This document shows, piece by piece, positions 13,031 through 27,600 of a stretch of DNA of 64,000 bases. Every line of letters starts with the position of its first letter. Position 1 is the stretch's first letter. The DNA lies in the NCBI GenBank assembly GCA_016165875.1, contig JABBOT010000010.1:13169357-13233356 (forward strand), given 5' to 3'. Under the pieces are notes generated by a model that was not told the origin of the DNA, did no database searches, and saw only the letters and a list, made by a program, of their open reading frames with translations. The translations under genes were made by a program, and so were the position numbers. This DNA is from Acanthopleura granulata. Taxonomy: Eukaryota; Mollusca; Polyplacophora; Chitonida; Chitonidae.

Positions 13031-16000
13031 TAGAATGAGACATTTACTTTATAATCAGAGCCACTTTAATGCTGAAGCTTTCTTCGACCCAAAATATCCA
13101 TAAAATAGATCTTGTCATGTGTACAGAACATGTGCTAGTACACCAGATGGTCTTTTTCAATTTATGAATGCCAGACCTGTTATTTTCACAAACCACACAC
13201 TGCCTCAGTCTGAGACACCACAGTCTGTATCCTGGAGCTAAATATCCATGACCTTAAGACTCCAGTTAATTACTGCTGAAATTAATTACTGCAAAAGCAG
13301 ACACAAACAGCCCTTTAGCCCACACAAAGTATTCAGAGAACCTAACCCACTTTTTCCTTCATGAAATAAATCTGTAGCCTACTCCTTTCTCCAGTAGAGA
13401 GAACAAAATCGTTAACATGACCCCATAAATCCTTCGGAAGTTTACCACAAACAGTGTACCATGGTTAGTAATGTGAAACTTTCAAATCTTGCTGTAGACG
13501 AAATGCTGCCGTGGTGATCGACAAGAGCAATTAATCCAATGTGTTGACGGAGTTTTCAAGCAGCTTGACCGTCACTGCACTGACCAGTTCGCTTTCAGCG
13601 GAAATCGTTAGTCATCTGTAATTAACGGTCAATACAATCAGTTGTCGACCTCATAGGAGGTATTGATTTCTATCCCATCCCATAGCTTGATCTTCAACAG
13701 GTTTTCCTACCAAGAAATGTATTATTAATCCGCTTGTTTTGTGCAGGTTTGGTAGCAATTTCTGTTGGGATAATGACGAGCGCTGAAGAGGTAATTACAT
13801 CGATATCAAACGTTGCGTGCCAGTTTCCTAGATGCTCAGTTGGTGTCGATCCAGTAAACTGAGGCCATCCTTGTTAAAGTTATCCTAGCAAAGTGGTGTA
13901 TTGATTTGCCAGAAGATCGACAGTATCATGTGTCAATAAGAGAGACCGTCCCAATCAATCGCTAACAACGACAGGCGCACCCGACATGTTCGGTAAGAGA
14001 TAGCAAGACCTTTCGCACCGTTTTCAGGATCTGACGATTAACTTATCACCTCTTCTTGGTGCGGCCATCATCTTGGTGAGACACCAAATTACGGAAAGCA
14101 CTTAGCTCCTGGGCAAATTTAATAATACATGACAGAATTTCAGGATAATGTCTAGGCTACGGGATCTGATCAGTTTACTCAGCCAACTGGTCTGTTCACT
14201 GACCACAATGGCCGGCAATGGCCATGCCTTTCTGTCAGAATCTTCAGCTCAATTGATCCAATGTCCTGACTGACCACTGAATGACCTTGCTCACGAGCCT
14301 GCTTGTTGACCAGTTCTCACACAATAGCTTGATGACTTATGTCATGAACATGATGACAGTGAGAGATCACTGTTAGTAAGTTGAGAACTCTACGTAAACA
14401 AGATACACCCTCTGGGTCTTAATGCCGGTCTGACTATCAAACCAGCCCTAAATGGAGTAATAAATCAAGGTGTCACTGAACAGTTTTGCGCATATTCATT
14501 ATGATGTATTACCAAACTCTAATTGATATTCACAGAGATTAAACTGCTGGAAATCTTTAATTTCTACGATTTCCCAAAATTTGACTTACTGATTACCACC
14601 ATAATTATACATAGCTGACTGAAGATAGAAGAAATGCTATTTCAAATGATTTGTGGCATTCAACAAATTGCATCATGTTAATATAGATTATGAAATATAC
14701 TCGTCCTATATTCCTTGAACTAGTCAGACTGGATAAGTCAACATGATAAATTGCACCCTGCTCACGTGGCTATAAATTTAAATCTTTACGCATATACATG
14801 TAGATATAACATTGTGACAGCAGCTTTCAGCATGGTCAATGCACCAGGTGTGTACCTGAACAAGACTGCCACAGTAAGTACCACAGTACATGAGGTGTTC
14901 CAAATAGGGCAAGATGGAATGATCATCATGGCTACAGACAATTTTAGAAATAGCATAAGCAGCTCAGCAAAATTGTCAGGCCTTGTACCTAGAGCAGGTT
15001 TGCAAACACAGCTGCTATTTCCCCCAATCATAATGTCAAATCAAATTACCATGTCAGCTGCCTACACAACCAACACTTTACAACACAGTACAATATAGTT
15101 ACTGCACAGTACTAAACAGAAAGGTGTCGGAACCGTACCACAGTTCTAAACCTGATAAAATTATGGTTTGTGGTCGCTACCCAGAAAGTGCCAGAGCACT
15201 GCACGTGTCATGACTGTGAAGTATAGCATGGCCCTTGACCAGTTTCATGCAGTACCTTCATGAAACTGATACCATCAGTCTTTTTAACCTTTCTGAGCAC
15301 GTAGTACAGTTTGGTTCAGGACCACAAAGAAACGTGAGGTCTGGGCTTAATTTGCAACCGTGTACTGTTCAGTTCTGGCTCTCTTCTCTTATTTTTATAA
15401 CACCCTGCATGCACACCAGCCAACAGAAAACAACTGCATGTCTTCACAATAGGTGTGCAACCACAATTTGGTACAACTTTCAGATATGAAATCAAATTAT
15501 AGAAACTTCGCCACCATCAAAAACTTTGGCTTAGCATAAACACAGAGGCAAATTACATACATGAACATACATAACAGAGTAGGTCTAGGCTTCCATTAAT
15601 GGTTTAGATAGACTTGCTTGAGAACAAATTGCTCAAATCCAACTGATATACGCAAGCCTCTCGAGGATCCATGTTTGAAGGTGGAATTTTCTGCACGCAT
15701 GAGAAGAAAATTAACAAGTGATGGATTGATGTTTTGGGCTGGCCAAAATAATTTGATAGAAAATGGCAGAAATGAGTTGCAAATTCTCAACAGCTTCACT
15801 GTGTTTGAAATATAAATTTCAATGTTCACATTTAAAAACCGTAACACAAAATGTCAAATAAATTATAAACACGAAGAAGTTTAATTTTATGTAATGAAAT
15901 CAATGTCCACATAGTATAGCATATTTGAGAGTGTTCTACTAGACCAAAGATTCCTATTTGTAATTCAAAGCAATGATGTTAAGATTTTAGGTATTGGCAA

Positions 16001-18661
16001 TAATTTCCAACATTACAACTATTGAAAGACAGGCGATAATTAATCTGAATTCCGTAAAATCATTGGTTTTACAGTACTATGCAAATTCAGTCACATGGAG
16101 GCAATTCTTCTTACACTTAAAACTGTCTAAAGGGTATTGGAGTGTCCAAATTAGAGGCCAAGGCAGAAAAACCCAAATTAATATGAAGTCAGAAGTTTTA
16201 AAACCGATTTTAATTTCAACAGATGTACAAATGGGTGATTAAATATTATACAGATATTGCACCATAGGACGGGAAACTGTCAGCTCTGCAGAAGTCATTT
16301 GTCTCCTGATATCTAAAAATCCAAACATACCATTCCAAAGCATGCATCCTATGTATTATTTTACCAAAAAATAGGGGATGAAAAAAGCAACCTGCTCTGA
16401 TGTAGCGCTGAGACCGGTTGGCCATGTTCCCAGCTCAGTTTCCAAATTAACAGCTCTGAATCACTGCAATGACAAACCTGGAACTCGGTTCTGTTTGGCT
16501 GCTCTGTCCTTAAAGTCTTAAAGCTGTACGCGATGAAATTTAGGTTTCCCATGATGCTGAAGTATTTCTGAATTCATGTCACCTCATCATCGGCCAATAA
16601 TGAAGACCCAGCAGACTCGTAACCCATGCAGCCTATCCGATTGTCCCGCTCCTCTTCCAAAAGCTAAAAATAACTTCTTTCTTCACAGCATAATCACTTA
16701 CAATTCCTCTGAATCATTCTACTAATACCAAAATTCTAAGTTAAGGCTCCCAAACAAGGTGTGGATCTTCTGGGTTTCAATCCAAATGTTCCACATGCTT
16801 ATATCTTCTAATTGCATTAGCACACTTGAAAAGAATGAGAATCGGGTTAACAAATGGAGTACAGATCTGTACTTCTGAATGATAAGCTGAGTAGAGTGGA
16901 ATGAATGTCAGATCTGAAGCTCTCATGACACTTTCAATTGCTGTATGTCATCGATAGGCTGGTTGAGCAAGAAAATCGTCGGACTATTTTCACAGGTTTC
17001 ATTACACAAGCAGATGAAAGAGAGCTTTCCAAGGGAGATAACTACAAATAATAAACCCACAAGAGCACCAGAATATTTATGCTAATATGCTAAACATCAC
17101 TGTATATGATATTCTGCAGCACATCATATGGCCGTGTATTGACCAATGGAATCCAACGGTCACTTTAAGAGAAAACCCAAATTACGACATGTACTTAGAA
17201 GGATACGAAACACACAGACATAAAATGTCCAACTGACAATAAGAGTCTAGACTTCACAGTTGTTGTATATCACAGCTGGTTGGGCTTACAGCCCGAGGAT
17301 TCCCATCAAGACGCTGTCAACGAAATCGGAGAGTTTCCGCGGTAAATTTCCCTTGGTATATATCACAAACCAAATCAATCATGAAAAATGAAGAACAGGA
17401 GGCAAGAGACAAGATTTATTACAATGAAATCTTGAAACTGGTTCAAATTCAATTTTTAGTTTTCCTGAGGAAAATTATGAATCTGTAACACCTGCCTAGA
17501 GACAGTACACCATTTAATTAAATGTCAACACACTAAAAGCACATTAAACACTGATATAAACTACAATATAATTAAGGAACAAGGCTCAAAAATAATAAAA
17601 TGAAAACTCTATCACCACTATTTGAAGTAAAATAAAATCGCTGCGAAACTTGTCAAAACTTGACCCTAAATATACTGGAATCTTGTCAACACCAACTCTT
17701 TAATGCAGGGCTTTTTCTATTTTCCATTTGAAATACATAAAATCCAAAATCGATATACTAGTACCTGTCAACTCTGAACACCAGCCATTTTTAATAGTCT
17801 CGGTTTGTATGAACAGTACTTATTTGACCCGAGAAAACTGACACTACACTGTGTCCACAGGCCCAACTGCTGTCGCTAACCAAACCCACAAGGCCCCACA
17901 CTAATCCCAGGCAACAGCTTAAAGCCACTGACCAAGAGTATTCCTTCAAATAAGTGAGTTTAAAGTGCCACTCTGGTCAGAACACAAAATACATAGAAAT
18001 ATTAAAGTTACATGAAAGAAATCTTATTGAACAAAGCAATCATGGTTCAATTGGATTTTCGATGAATAATACTATTTAAATCATATGACACTAGATTCCT
18101 TAAAAAACAAACTCTTCAGCTATGTTGGTAAAATCTACCTGATGTGATGTGATAATATTTCTTATATGACCTCAAATCAGCCAGATGTGATGTCGAGTAA
18201 AGGCACTTATGCTGGGATGATGTCAAGAATGTTTGAAAGGGCAGTGTCATTTGTGGATACAGCGACTGGTGACATCAATTGTTCGTGCATAATATCATAC
18301 CAAGCAGTGTGAGAAGGACAGAAAAATTCTGATTCCGTGTCATGTGATGAAACCTCCAATTTGTGTTTTAATACAGTGCAATGTTTATACAATTTAGGAA
18401 AGCTTTTTCATCTCACCCTGCTTTGAAGATAAAAGTGTTTTCACACCGTAGTAGCTCTAACTTTTCTTAGGGACTACAATGGTACTTAACAAATAACTAT
18501 AAACCTGCAACCACACGCAGCTTGATCCTTCGATCAAGTTTTTGGTTAAATCCAAAACATATAAACAATTGTTTGCCATGAAGAATGCATGTAGCACACA
18601 TTACATACATACTTAAAATATTTTAGATATATTTTGAATAAAGTTATACTGGTTGTATGTG
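13031..18661. other. No gene recognised
   Basis: Scattered frames up to 115 codons (14751-15098) carry no recognisable domain and no good splice context. No repeat family seen. Confidence 0.55.
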
Positions 18662-18936
18662 AGAGATCCTGGTGGCCAGGTGTGCAAGTGCAGCGTAATG
18701 ACCCAAATGCCTGTCATAAATGTAGTGAATGCTGTGAATTCAAGCCCAGTTCATGCTGGTTTCCTCTCCGGCCATACATGGGAAGGTCTACCCGCAACCT
18801 GCAGATGGTCGTGGGTTTCTCCCAGGTTCTGCTTGGTTTCCTGGCACCATAATACTGGGCACCGTCGTATAAGTGAAATATTCTTGAGTATACAGAATAA
18901 ATCACCAATCAAATAAATAAATAAATATATAAAAAA
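18662..18936 (+). mobile_element. SINE, family 1, near full length
   Basis: Runs from a tRNA-like head (GGTGGCCAGGTGTGC as a degraded A box; ATTCAAGCCC as B box with one change) through the conserved body (CATGGGAAGGTCTACC, CCTGCAGATGGTCGTGGG) to the GTATAAGTGAAATATTCTTG segment and a TAAATAAATAAATATAT tail. Short open frames across it on both strands are repeat-derived. Confidence 0.9.
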
Positions 18937-18973
18937 ATTAGAAAAATATAATTGCGTTATATCATTTATTATA

Positions 18974-19172
18974 AGTTCAAGTCCAGCTCATGCTGGCTTC
19001 CTCTCCAGCTGTACATGGGAAGGTCTGTCAGCAACCTGTGAATGGTCGTGAGTTTACGCTGGGCTCTGCCCAGTTTCCTCTCATCAAAATGCTGACTGGT
19101 GTCGTATGAGTGAAATATTCTTGAGTATGGTGTAAAACACCAATCAAATAAATAAATAAAATAAATAAATAT
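18974..19172 (+). mobile_element. SINE, family 1, 5'-truncated, directly after another copy
   Basis: Starts at the B-box end of the head (AGTTCAAGTCCAGCTCATG) and keeps the full body and tail (GTGAAATATTCTTGAGTATG, CACCAATCAAATAAATAAAT). It follows the previous copy in the same orientation after about 40 bp of A/T-rich sequence, suggesting insertion into or next to the earlier copy's tail. Confidence 0.9.
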
Positions 19173-21376
19173 CATTTATTGTAAGTATAATGTATTCTGG
19201 CCTCCAACAAACAGGCTACCTGTCAAAATCAACATTTTTTATTGTTCTCGCACAGTTGATTTCCACAGGTTTCACTGTATTTAACACAGGTGTCCAGGTA
19301 TATGATAAGCACACCAGGTGGAGCCAAAACAACGAAGAGATCCCAGAGTGCCAAGTAGAATATGCCAGAGACAAAAGGGAGTGTCAGGCGACTGCTCCAG
19401 GTGTGAGCTTAAAATTGTGAAAGAAGTGGTCTTAAGTGAAGGCATCGGCAAAGACTAGCCATGGCAATTCACTCGCCCTATGGCGGCGCGAAGACAAACT
19501 CCATCCTGAGCGCTACCATTACCCGATGGCTCGGCGTGGTGTGTGATGACTAAACTGCTAAACAATTGCATTAAGGCGTTAGCTGATACACTGGAGATTT
19601 CGTTTACTATGTCTAAGAGACAAGGCCAGACACTATTATGACACCAAAGCTATTAGCCCACCCATCTGAAATCCAAACCCCTCCATCTAGTGTTTGAGTG
19701 CTGTACTTATCCCTCTAAACCTGCCTCCCTGAATCCAATAACGCCTGTAATAAATTACAGGCATTAATCAATGACAGATTGCCAAAAAAAAAAAAAAAAA
19801 CAGCACTCATTACCACATAAGCAAGAGTTAAAATTCAGATTCTCCTAAAGATATACATGAGCAATTTGCTTGAGAAAAGAACATATCATGTACAAGTGAT
19901 CTTTTCATCAAATACGAACGTCATTTTTAGCCTTACGGTCGCCACTGTGGAACATATTAACATAAATAACAATTATGCGTGATCCATCACTGATAAAACA
20001 ATGTTTTTCCACTATCAAATATCAGATTAGTTCAGCATTTTAACATTAAGAAACGATATCTTTTGTGAGATGCAATCTATCTTTAATATGATTCATTACA
20101 GTAACAGAACACCAACACATATGTATTATTGTTTTTAGCTAGTACATAAAGATCGCATTCAACTTTTGTGATTTAGCATTTAACAATTATGATAACACTA
20201 CATGTGTCTGATATATTTTTTTCCAAATGTAACATTTATTTCTATGAAATTTAACTTAGCAGACAAATCTCAAGTATCTCTCTCCAAAAAAAAAAGAAAA
20301 AAAAAGAAAAAAAACTGTGGTAGTCAACAACTTCCTGAAGTAACCCATTCCACTGACAAAACCTGTTCACATAGTTTATTTGCCTATGTGCATAAAATAT
20401 CTCTTACAGCACCATGACAACCAGACAGCCAGAAACAACGCTGTCATGGAAATCAACAGCATTCAATACCGGGTACAATTTGCTAAGGTAATGGTTGGGT
20501 TGGCTCAATTTATGTCAATTTACTTCACAGGAATATTTACTTTTTTACCATGTATCAGAAATGGTGTACTATTACAACGCTGCCAAAAGAAACAACGCGT
20601 GGCACAGCTTGGAAGCGATATTTTACTACAATCTGACCTGAGATACTTTGAGAACAGAAGTCGAACACAGGGAAGTGATTTGTGATGAAAAGAGTGATTG
20701 TGGTGAACAGAGATTTTGGCCCTTTTCCTACTGCTTTAAATGTTCAAATGGTGAAGGTAAAATGAAGCAGGATAAAACAAAACAAAAAAAATATAATTGA
20801 TGGAAATCAGTAAATTTTCAATTTTTTATTTCAATTTTGATATTAAACTATTCACAGAGGGGACAACAAAAATTAAGCAGCCAAATTCTATCCTTTGCCA
20901 GTTATGTCCACCAAAAAAAAAAAACCTTGCACCGCAGATGCATTCCAAAATTAATCATTCAAAAACTCATAATAAGCAAGAGTATAACAAAAAGGTGAAT
21001 CAAGTTTTGCAAAGGCTTTCTTTCACTACTGTTTAGGACAAACTTTAGGAGCAGTTGCATTGACATCTGAGTTCATTTAAGTCCTATTTTCAAATTCCAA
21101 CGGGCCAGAATTGGGAAAATGATTCACAGAACAAAATCAAAAAGCACCAGGAACATCAGTATATTGTCCATCTGCCAAGTTTCATTAAAATCCAAAGAGA
21201 ACTTGACACTATCTCAATTCATTTGAGTTGACAATATCTTATACTGATTCAAGTCTAAATTCTATCTTCAAACCGTAGTAACTTAAAAAAGAGATCTCTG
21301 CAAATCACTGATAATTTTCAACCCACAGAACCTATGGACATAGAAAACTCTTATCATGGCCATCATGAGTCTAATG
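19173..21376. other. No gene recognised; poly-A tracts and one small palindrome
   Basis: GCCTGTAATAAATTACAGGC at 19743-19762 is a perfect 9-bp-arm palindrome just before an 18-base A run. A second A-rich run lies at 20284-20314. The 101-codon frame at 20380 has no recognisable motif. Confidence 0.6.
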
Positions 21377-22255
21377 AGACAGTGGCTCTACTGGTTGGGA
21401 CAAAAATATCACGGAGTCGATTAAAAATCATGTATGTATAACGGACAAAGGATTGAAAATTAATACTACAAAATATTATCTTGATTCAGTTGTACCAAGT
21501 TTGGTTCAAACTGGACACAACACTGACAGGAACTGGAAGCATTTAGAAGGAAATGTTAACATATGCTGGATGAACAAACAGACAACTAATCAACGGATGG
21601 GAAAATTGATACTCCAATGTATGTATCTTGATTTAGAAATGGAAATTTGATACTGCAAATTATGTCTCTTGATGTAGCCAACATTTTAACCTAGTTTCAT
21701 TGAAACTGTACAAAAACCGTCTCAGTAATGTTTTGAAAGAAATGTTAACATGGTGGATGAATAGAGAGACTGACGGGCAACCTATCACCGAAGTGGAAAA
21801 TCGATACTGCGAATTGTGTATCTTGATGTAGTCTACTCTTCAAACCAGTTTCACTGAAATCGGACAAAAACTGTAAAAGTAGCATTTCGAAAATGTTAGC
21901 ATATTCTAGACAGACAGACAGACACCCAATCATCGAAATGAAAAATCCCTACTGTGAATTATGTACCTTGACTTAATCTACACTAGAGCTAAGTTTCACT
22001 GAAATCAGACAAAAACTGAAGGTGCAGCATTTTAACATATTCTAAATAAACAGACAGACAGACAACCGATCACCAAAATGGAAACTGAAAAAACAGAAAA
22101 ACTACTGTTAATGTATTAACTTGACCTAGTCTACACTTGACCCAAATTTCGTTGAAATCAGACAAAAAATGTAGGGCCAGTATCGGTTTGAAGGAAAAGT
22201 TAACAGGCCCCAGACAGACAGACAGACAGACAGACAGAAGGACACACAGCAGAGA
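21377..22255 (+). repeat. R1 dispersed repeat locus 2, about five tandem ~145-bp units with (GACA)n
   Basis: Unit starts near 21456, 21602 (partial), 21642, 21795, 21939 and 22085 give spacings of 144-153 bp. Each unit has a GATACTGC-type start, TATCTTGATGTAGTCTAC, CACTGAAATCGGACAAAAAC and a GACAGACAGACA run at its end, the longest at 22212-22240. The array is preceded by a unique-looking left flank (CTACTGGTTGGGACAAAA, GGAGTCGA) that recurs at 48.2 kb. Minus-strand open frames with repeated LSDF-like stretches come from the repeat. Confidence 0.9.
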
Positions 22256-24471
22256 ACTTGCTAACACATAACCCATTCTGGTCTTTGACCAGTAGGGCTA
22301 AAAACTGACAAAAACAGGCAGAAGGAGAGGCGTTCACAAGAGAAATGATTACAAACGCAGCCATGATTGGGTATGCTGATCAATACACATGCCCTCATAC
22401 TGTGACGAATAATACACTGATTAATGGATGTTTGATGCCACACAAGAAGTTTTCACTTACACACTGTGGTGGTCAGTTTTATGGCAGTAGGAGATAAGAG
22501 TGCCCAGAAAATGCTAGTGACAAGATAGTGCTGAGCTTTTCACACACATGATACACAGACAGCAACACCACACAGATGACAGACACATACAAAGTCTTCA
22601 ACAAATATTAGACAACAACAAACAGCCACATAAGCATTGTAGGCTCCTTAATGTAGTCAAGGCACCTCAAGCAGTGAGAGCAGCGGATTGGAAAAACTCC
22701 CCGCAGACAGTTCCCAAGCCTAGATTTGAACCAGCAATGCACATTTTGTATACGAGGGAGTTTTTACTGTCCTACTGTAACATGTTCTTTGATGTCATGA
22801 ATCTCTCTCTCCCACAGCCTGGCCACCATTAAACAGTGTCCAGTTCTTATATTATTGATAATTTGCCCCCTGCTGAAGTGCAACATTCATTTTCAACATG
22901 GGTACAAAGCAAGCATTGAATAAACTTGCTGCTTTGAATGATATGCATCACAGGACACTGAAAGAATAGTTCATTTACACAAAAGCTTAGAGAAGTATTG
23001 CGATCAAACAATACAGTGAGGCAACTTATTATTTATACATTTGTGAAATCCCAGGACTCCCTTCAGTGATAAAAGTGGCATTTCACACATTAGATATGAC
23101 TTTATATACTTTTTACATGTTGATATTACACATACTTGACGACAAAAATGAAACACTTTGGTTTGTTATGTTCCCGTCTGAACTCACGGGGATGATGTCA
23201 TCACGTAAGTTTAGTCAACTGTTATACTCCTACATCATGCAAGAAGCCATGATGCTATGTGTATGACATGTATATGAGGCCTCGTTACTGACAGCGCTGT
23301 AAATGTCTGCAGCTAAAAACACTGCTTAAAACTTGCTGAAATACACAAAATCATGACATTGTCAAAGTAGAGTAAATAATTAACAGAATATAGCACAGCG
23401 AAGGTGAATGCCGAACGATGGATGAGGATGCCTCTCACACAAACAATATTTATGGTATTCAACCTTCACTGTGCACTATCTTCTATATAATAAGACGCGG
23501 TTTATTTCTTTCAAACCCACTGCGTCTGAAGGTGCCTCCAGAGAAAGGCAGCTCTCTGGAAAAAACCTGATCAGGGTAGGACTAACGCTCCTCCCCAACC
23601 CCATAGTTTTGCGACCCTCTGGTGTAAAGAGGAAATCACCATGATAGCATGACTCTGACAGTGACCTTTACACCAGAGAGACTGCCAGCTGTGAACTGCA
23701 TCTTATTTAAAAATTCAGAAATTTTTTCTTCTTCCTCTCCTGTAATATATGTCGGCCGACTGTTTCTGTGTCGAACATAATAAAGCAATCAGCAAACTGA
23801 ACAGACCTATATGCAGATTATGTACGAGTATTAAACGCATGTGAATAATTCTCCATTCACAAGGTAATTTTTCAGGCAATGGCCTGTCCACACAATACCT
23901 TTAGACGACCATGTACTTGCTTTTCATATCTCATACTCACATATACAAGGTAACACTGTTTCCTAGGCACATTTACACACCAACACACAATAGATTCTGG
24001 CTATAGTTTCTCCTTTCCTTTGATTCTCAGTTTTACATTCTCAGGGTTTTCACACGCCATTTGTAACTATTTCAGCCATGTTGATGCTCCTCACACAAGG
24101 TTATCCAAGCACACTGATTTTCCTTACATCAACTTTATCCCCGCAAAATATCTATCCTTAAAACTTGCGTGTGGTGCCATGCCATACCATGATATGCAGC
24201 TTAGACTTTCTGACAAAAGTCTGATATATTTTAACGAGGTTTAAAATGACAGTGTAGAAAGTTATAATTTATAAACAATTGAGACTGTCAGTGTGGCAGT
24301 ACTATCCAATCAATACTTCGGGACTCTATTAAGAGGCAAATCTTGGACCCAACTGCTCCAATTGCACATTTGTAACTTGCACCAGGGTAAACTGGTGCTA
24401 TCTCATCAAGGCTGCCTCACTGAAGTGACATGCTCACAATATCAGTCCTGACAGGCTGCAAGTTACCTAAT
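22256..24471. other. No gene recognised
   Basis: No domain-like frame or repeat copy seen. AGATTTGAACCAGC at 22722 resembles the complement of a pol III B box, but no matching A box or SINE body is present. Confidence 0.55.
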
Positions 24472-24660
24472 CTTTAGCTGTTCTCAATCGATACATTTTA
24501 CTTGATTCTGACTGACCCATCCACCCGTGGCCACCACTTTGGAGATTTTTATAGAGTTTGATTAGTTTCTGAGAAGAAAAATTTAAATGTTAGAATCAAA
24601 AGTATCAAGTAAGGCCCACATATGCTACTGAAGATGCATTTCTTTAGGTCAAATTCCATA
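24472..24660 (+). repeat. R3 dispersed repeat, copy A
   Basis: Aligns by eye with the copies at 39.8 and 41.5 kb in the same order: TTTAGCTGTTCTCAATCG, CTTGATTCTGACTGA, CCACTTTGGAGATTTT, GTTTGATTAGTTTCT, then CATATGCTACTGAAGATGCA and TTAGGTCAAATT. No coding frame, poly-A tail or terminal repeat was seen. Confidence 0.7.
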
Positions 24661-27600
24661 CAAAATATTGAAAACTCACTCACTGAGAAAGGAAGCTGGT
24701 GCTAGGATTCACGGTTCAAATGCTGAGAAACGCAGTGAGTTCCAACCCAACCTTCAACAAGAAATCTGTTGATTGCTTGCTCTCAGTTTGTGGACAATTG
24801 CTGTATTTACATGTTGCCACTTCTCTCCTACCAAAATGGTTGGCAGAGCTGCTATGTACTTATGTTTGTCAGTGACTAGCCAAAGATCAGTGGTTTACCT
24901 CTTGCACTTCTGTTTCTTCCACAACCAAAAATCCTGGTGTTATCAAATAAGTGTAAAAAATCTTGATTATCACTTGAAGCAACAATCAAGTCGATATGAT
25001 TGCCAGAAACCATACCACCCCTTAAAGCTGAAGCTTTCCAGTCAAAACTGAAACTATATTTAGTAACCATACCTTTGTACAACTTCCATTAATTGCTGAA
25101 TCACTGGACGGATAGAACTGCAGTAAATAAAGGTCGTTTGAATTTCAATGTATATGTACTTAACTTACAGATCATAGTATACCAACTGTGGAGTTTAAAT
25201 GAGTGATAGAGGTGAATCACAAGCAAACTGGTTTGATATGAAAACGATCTGGGACCAATTCCACCAACTGCAAGCCAGATTTCACTGAACATCAATTTGA
25301 AATGTGATGGACATGGTTATTTTTGGACAACATGACGATTAAGGTTTGATTACGACTGGGTTAAAAACCAGCATTCTTGACCACTCAAGACATTTAGTAC
25401 TAATAAAGGTCATTAAACTCTGATCACACCTGAGATTTCAGTCCTCTGCATTGTTTGTGCTTCACACAACGTCAAAAATGAAAAGGTGATTATAGCATGA
25501 AACTAACATATCATAAATGTACTCAATGGGTTCCAGCTTCTTCTTTTTGCTCTATAAACATAAAATCAAAGAATATATGATTGGGAACATTTAAAACTTA
25601 AAGCAATTCAGGCCAGATTTGTGCAGTCTATTTTTCAATATTGCCTTACGATAATGTTTAGAGAGAAATCTGACAATGACCAACTCATATATTACAGTAC
25701 TATAGAATGCTGGTGAATTCAGCTTGAACCCAATTTGCCATAGTGTAAATAGGAGGCTTCCCCTTTCTGCAAGAGATGGGGATCACTGTGTTTGGCCATT
25801 AAGCTCCGCTTGAAGCCGGCATGGTGTATTTGGCAGGTCGTCTCTGTATTTGGGGAAATCTTAGAGGTAAAGTTTCATGCTCCACTGTGCCTGGAGTTGG
25901 GACGGCACACTTTGATGACACCACAGAGGCTTTCAGCAACCACCTGAGCCCGAGACCCTGATGCACAGTTAGTGTAATTAGCAGCGACCAGACGAACATA
26001 AATCCATTTTCCAGGTAAACAGTTGGTAGATTGCTTGGTGTCTTGCCATTAAATATGGTCCACACTGAACATTATGTATAATATGCCTTCTGTACACTGC
26101 CTAAATGTCTAAATTATTACTGTTGTTCAGAAAGCTGGCTGCATCAAAGAACTAACTTCTCTGTTACATATTCCCCTACACTTAAGCTTACAGGTGTATA
26201 TATGTACATAAAATGTTTCGCCAAAATTAGCCAATACTGTCTGTATATAAAATGTCTAAACAGCTAAAATTAGCAAATTAAGTACTGTTATTTAGAATAT
26301 TAAAGGACTGATATTTCAGATTATACCTGTCTAATCCACATGAAAGTGAAGTCATGAAAGGAGAGATGCACTATCATCTGTGCACTGGCATCTAACATTT
26401 ACACACGCAATCTGGAACAGCAGCGCATGCAACTAGAAGTCGTCAACAGCACATTTCCTCTTACAAACGCTATTACAAATACCGAGGTTAATTTTTCAGC
26501 CTTTTTCAAGATTGTTTAATAATTGATATTCCAAATAATTTTGCAAGCAAATACAGTCACAGTGATGCTTCGGAGAATGAACTGGACACACTATTCTTCT
26601 TGTGCATCTTAACTTAAGTCGTTTAAAACTTTGCACCAGAAGTGGCAAAACACATAGTGAAAACTTGTATCTTTGTATATATATATATATATACATATGT
26701 ATAACTAATTAATGCTTTGTGTATTTTTTTTTCCCCACCCGTGTGATTGCAGAGTGATTGTGTGAATGAATGGAGGACCTCAGGGAAGATCAATACTGTC
26801 ACACTGACTGAGTTTGTTACGATCTGAAAATAAAAATATTATTATTATAACTCAAAAGAATGAGCAAAACCTCAAACGTTCATTTTCAGGGTAATATGTT
26901 CTGGATTACTTCAGTAATATGTCTTTTTTTAAGAAATCCATTACCTTTTCTCAAAAAATTTTACGCATTCATGCTGGATTTGCAGAAAATCAGTCGCATG
27001 ACTGAAACTTGTACCAAAAATTATAATTTTGAATAAATTTTAGGAAACTCCACTATTTAACTACATCCATCAGATGTATTATTTACACATAATCTCAGAC
27101 AAAACCTCTTCATAAACTTTTCCACTGCCAAGTTTTTAACTGATGTATAACAAGAAGCCTGGTTATACAAGCAAAATTTTACTAATTTGCTAACTCATTT
27201 ACTTCCCTATGTTTCAATCAAAACCGAAATATTACATAACAACTACAGAACGGCTGTCTTAACTTCCGTACAAATCCAACTTCTCCATCGATCCGTACAT
27301 CTCCTTTAGTAACTATCATTTAAGGGGTGATCTCTTTTCTTCCAGTGCAATCCGATATTTTTTAAAACATTAATACTCTTATTTCTCAGCTGTAAGGAAA
27401 CAATAATTGTACAGGACATTGTCCATCAAAATAAGATGAGCGTATGATAATCAGAAAATAATAGGCATAGGAAATAAGCCTGGGATAAAAGGGACCTTGG
27501 ACATAGCCCCAGGAAATCACTTAAATCTCCTGTGCTCTCCTCAAGATGAGAGACTCGCAGATTCATACCTCTCTGGTAAATTACAGCTTTCCAGCAGGGA

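Noticed and set aside
18521..18538. CTTGATC-CTTC-GATCAAG hairpin followed by T's, like a terminator
   Set aside because: Rho-independent terminators do not apply to this eukaryotic DNA and no pol III gene precedes it.
21745..22276. Minus-strand frames with repeated LSDF-like and SLSVCL-like stretches
   Set aside because: They translate R1 units and the GACA tract, not a gene.
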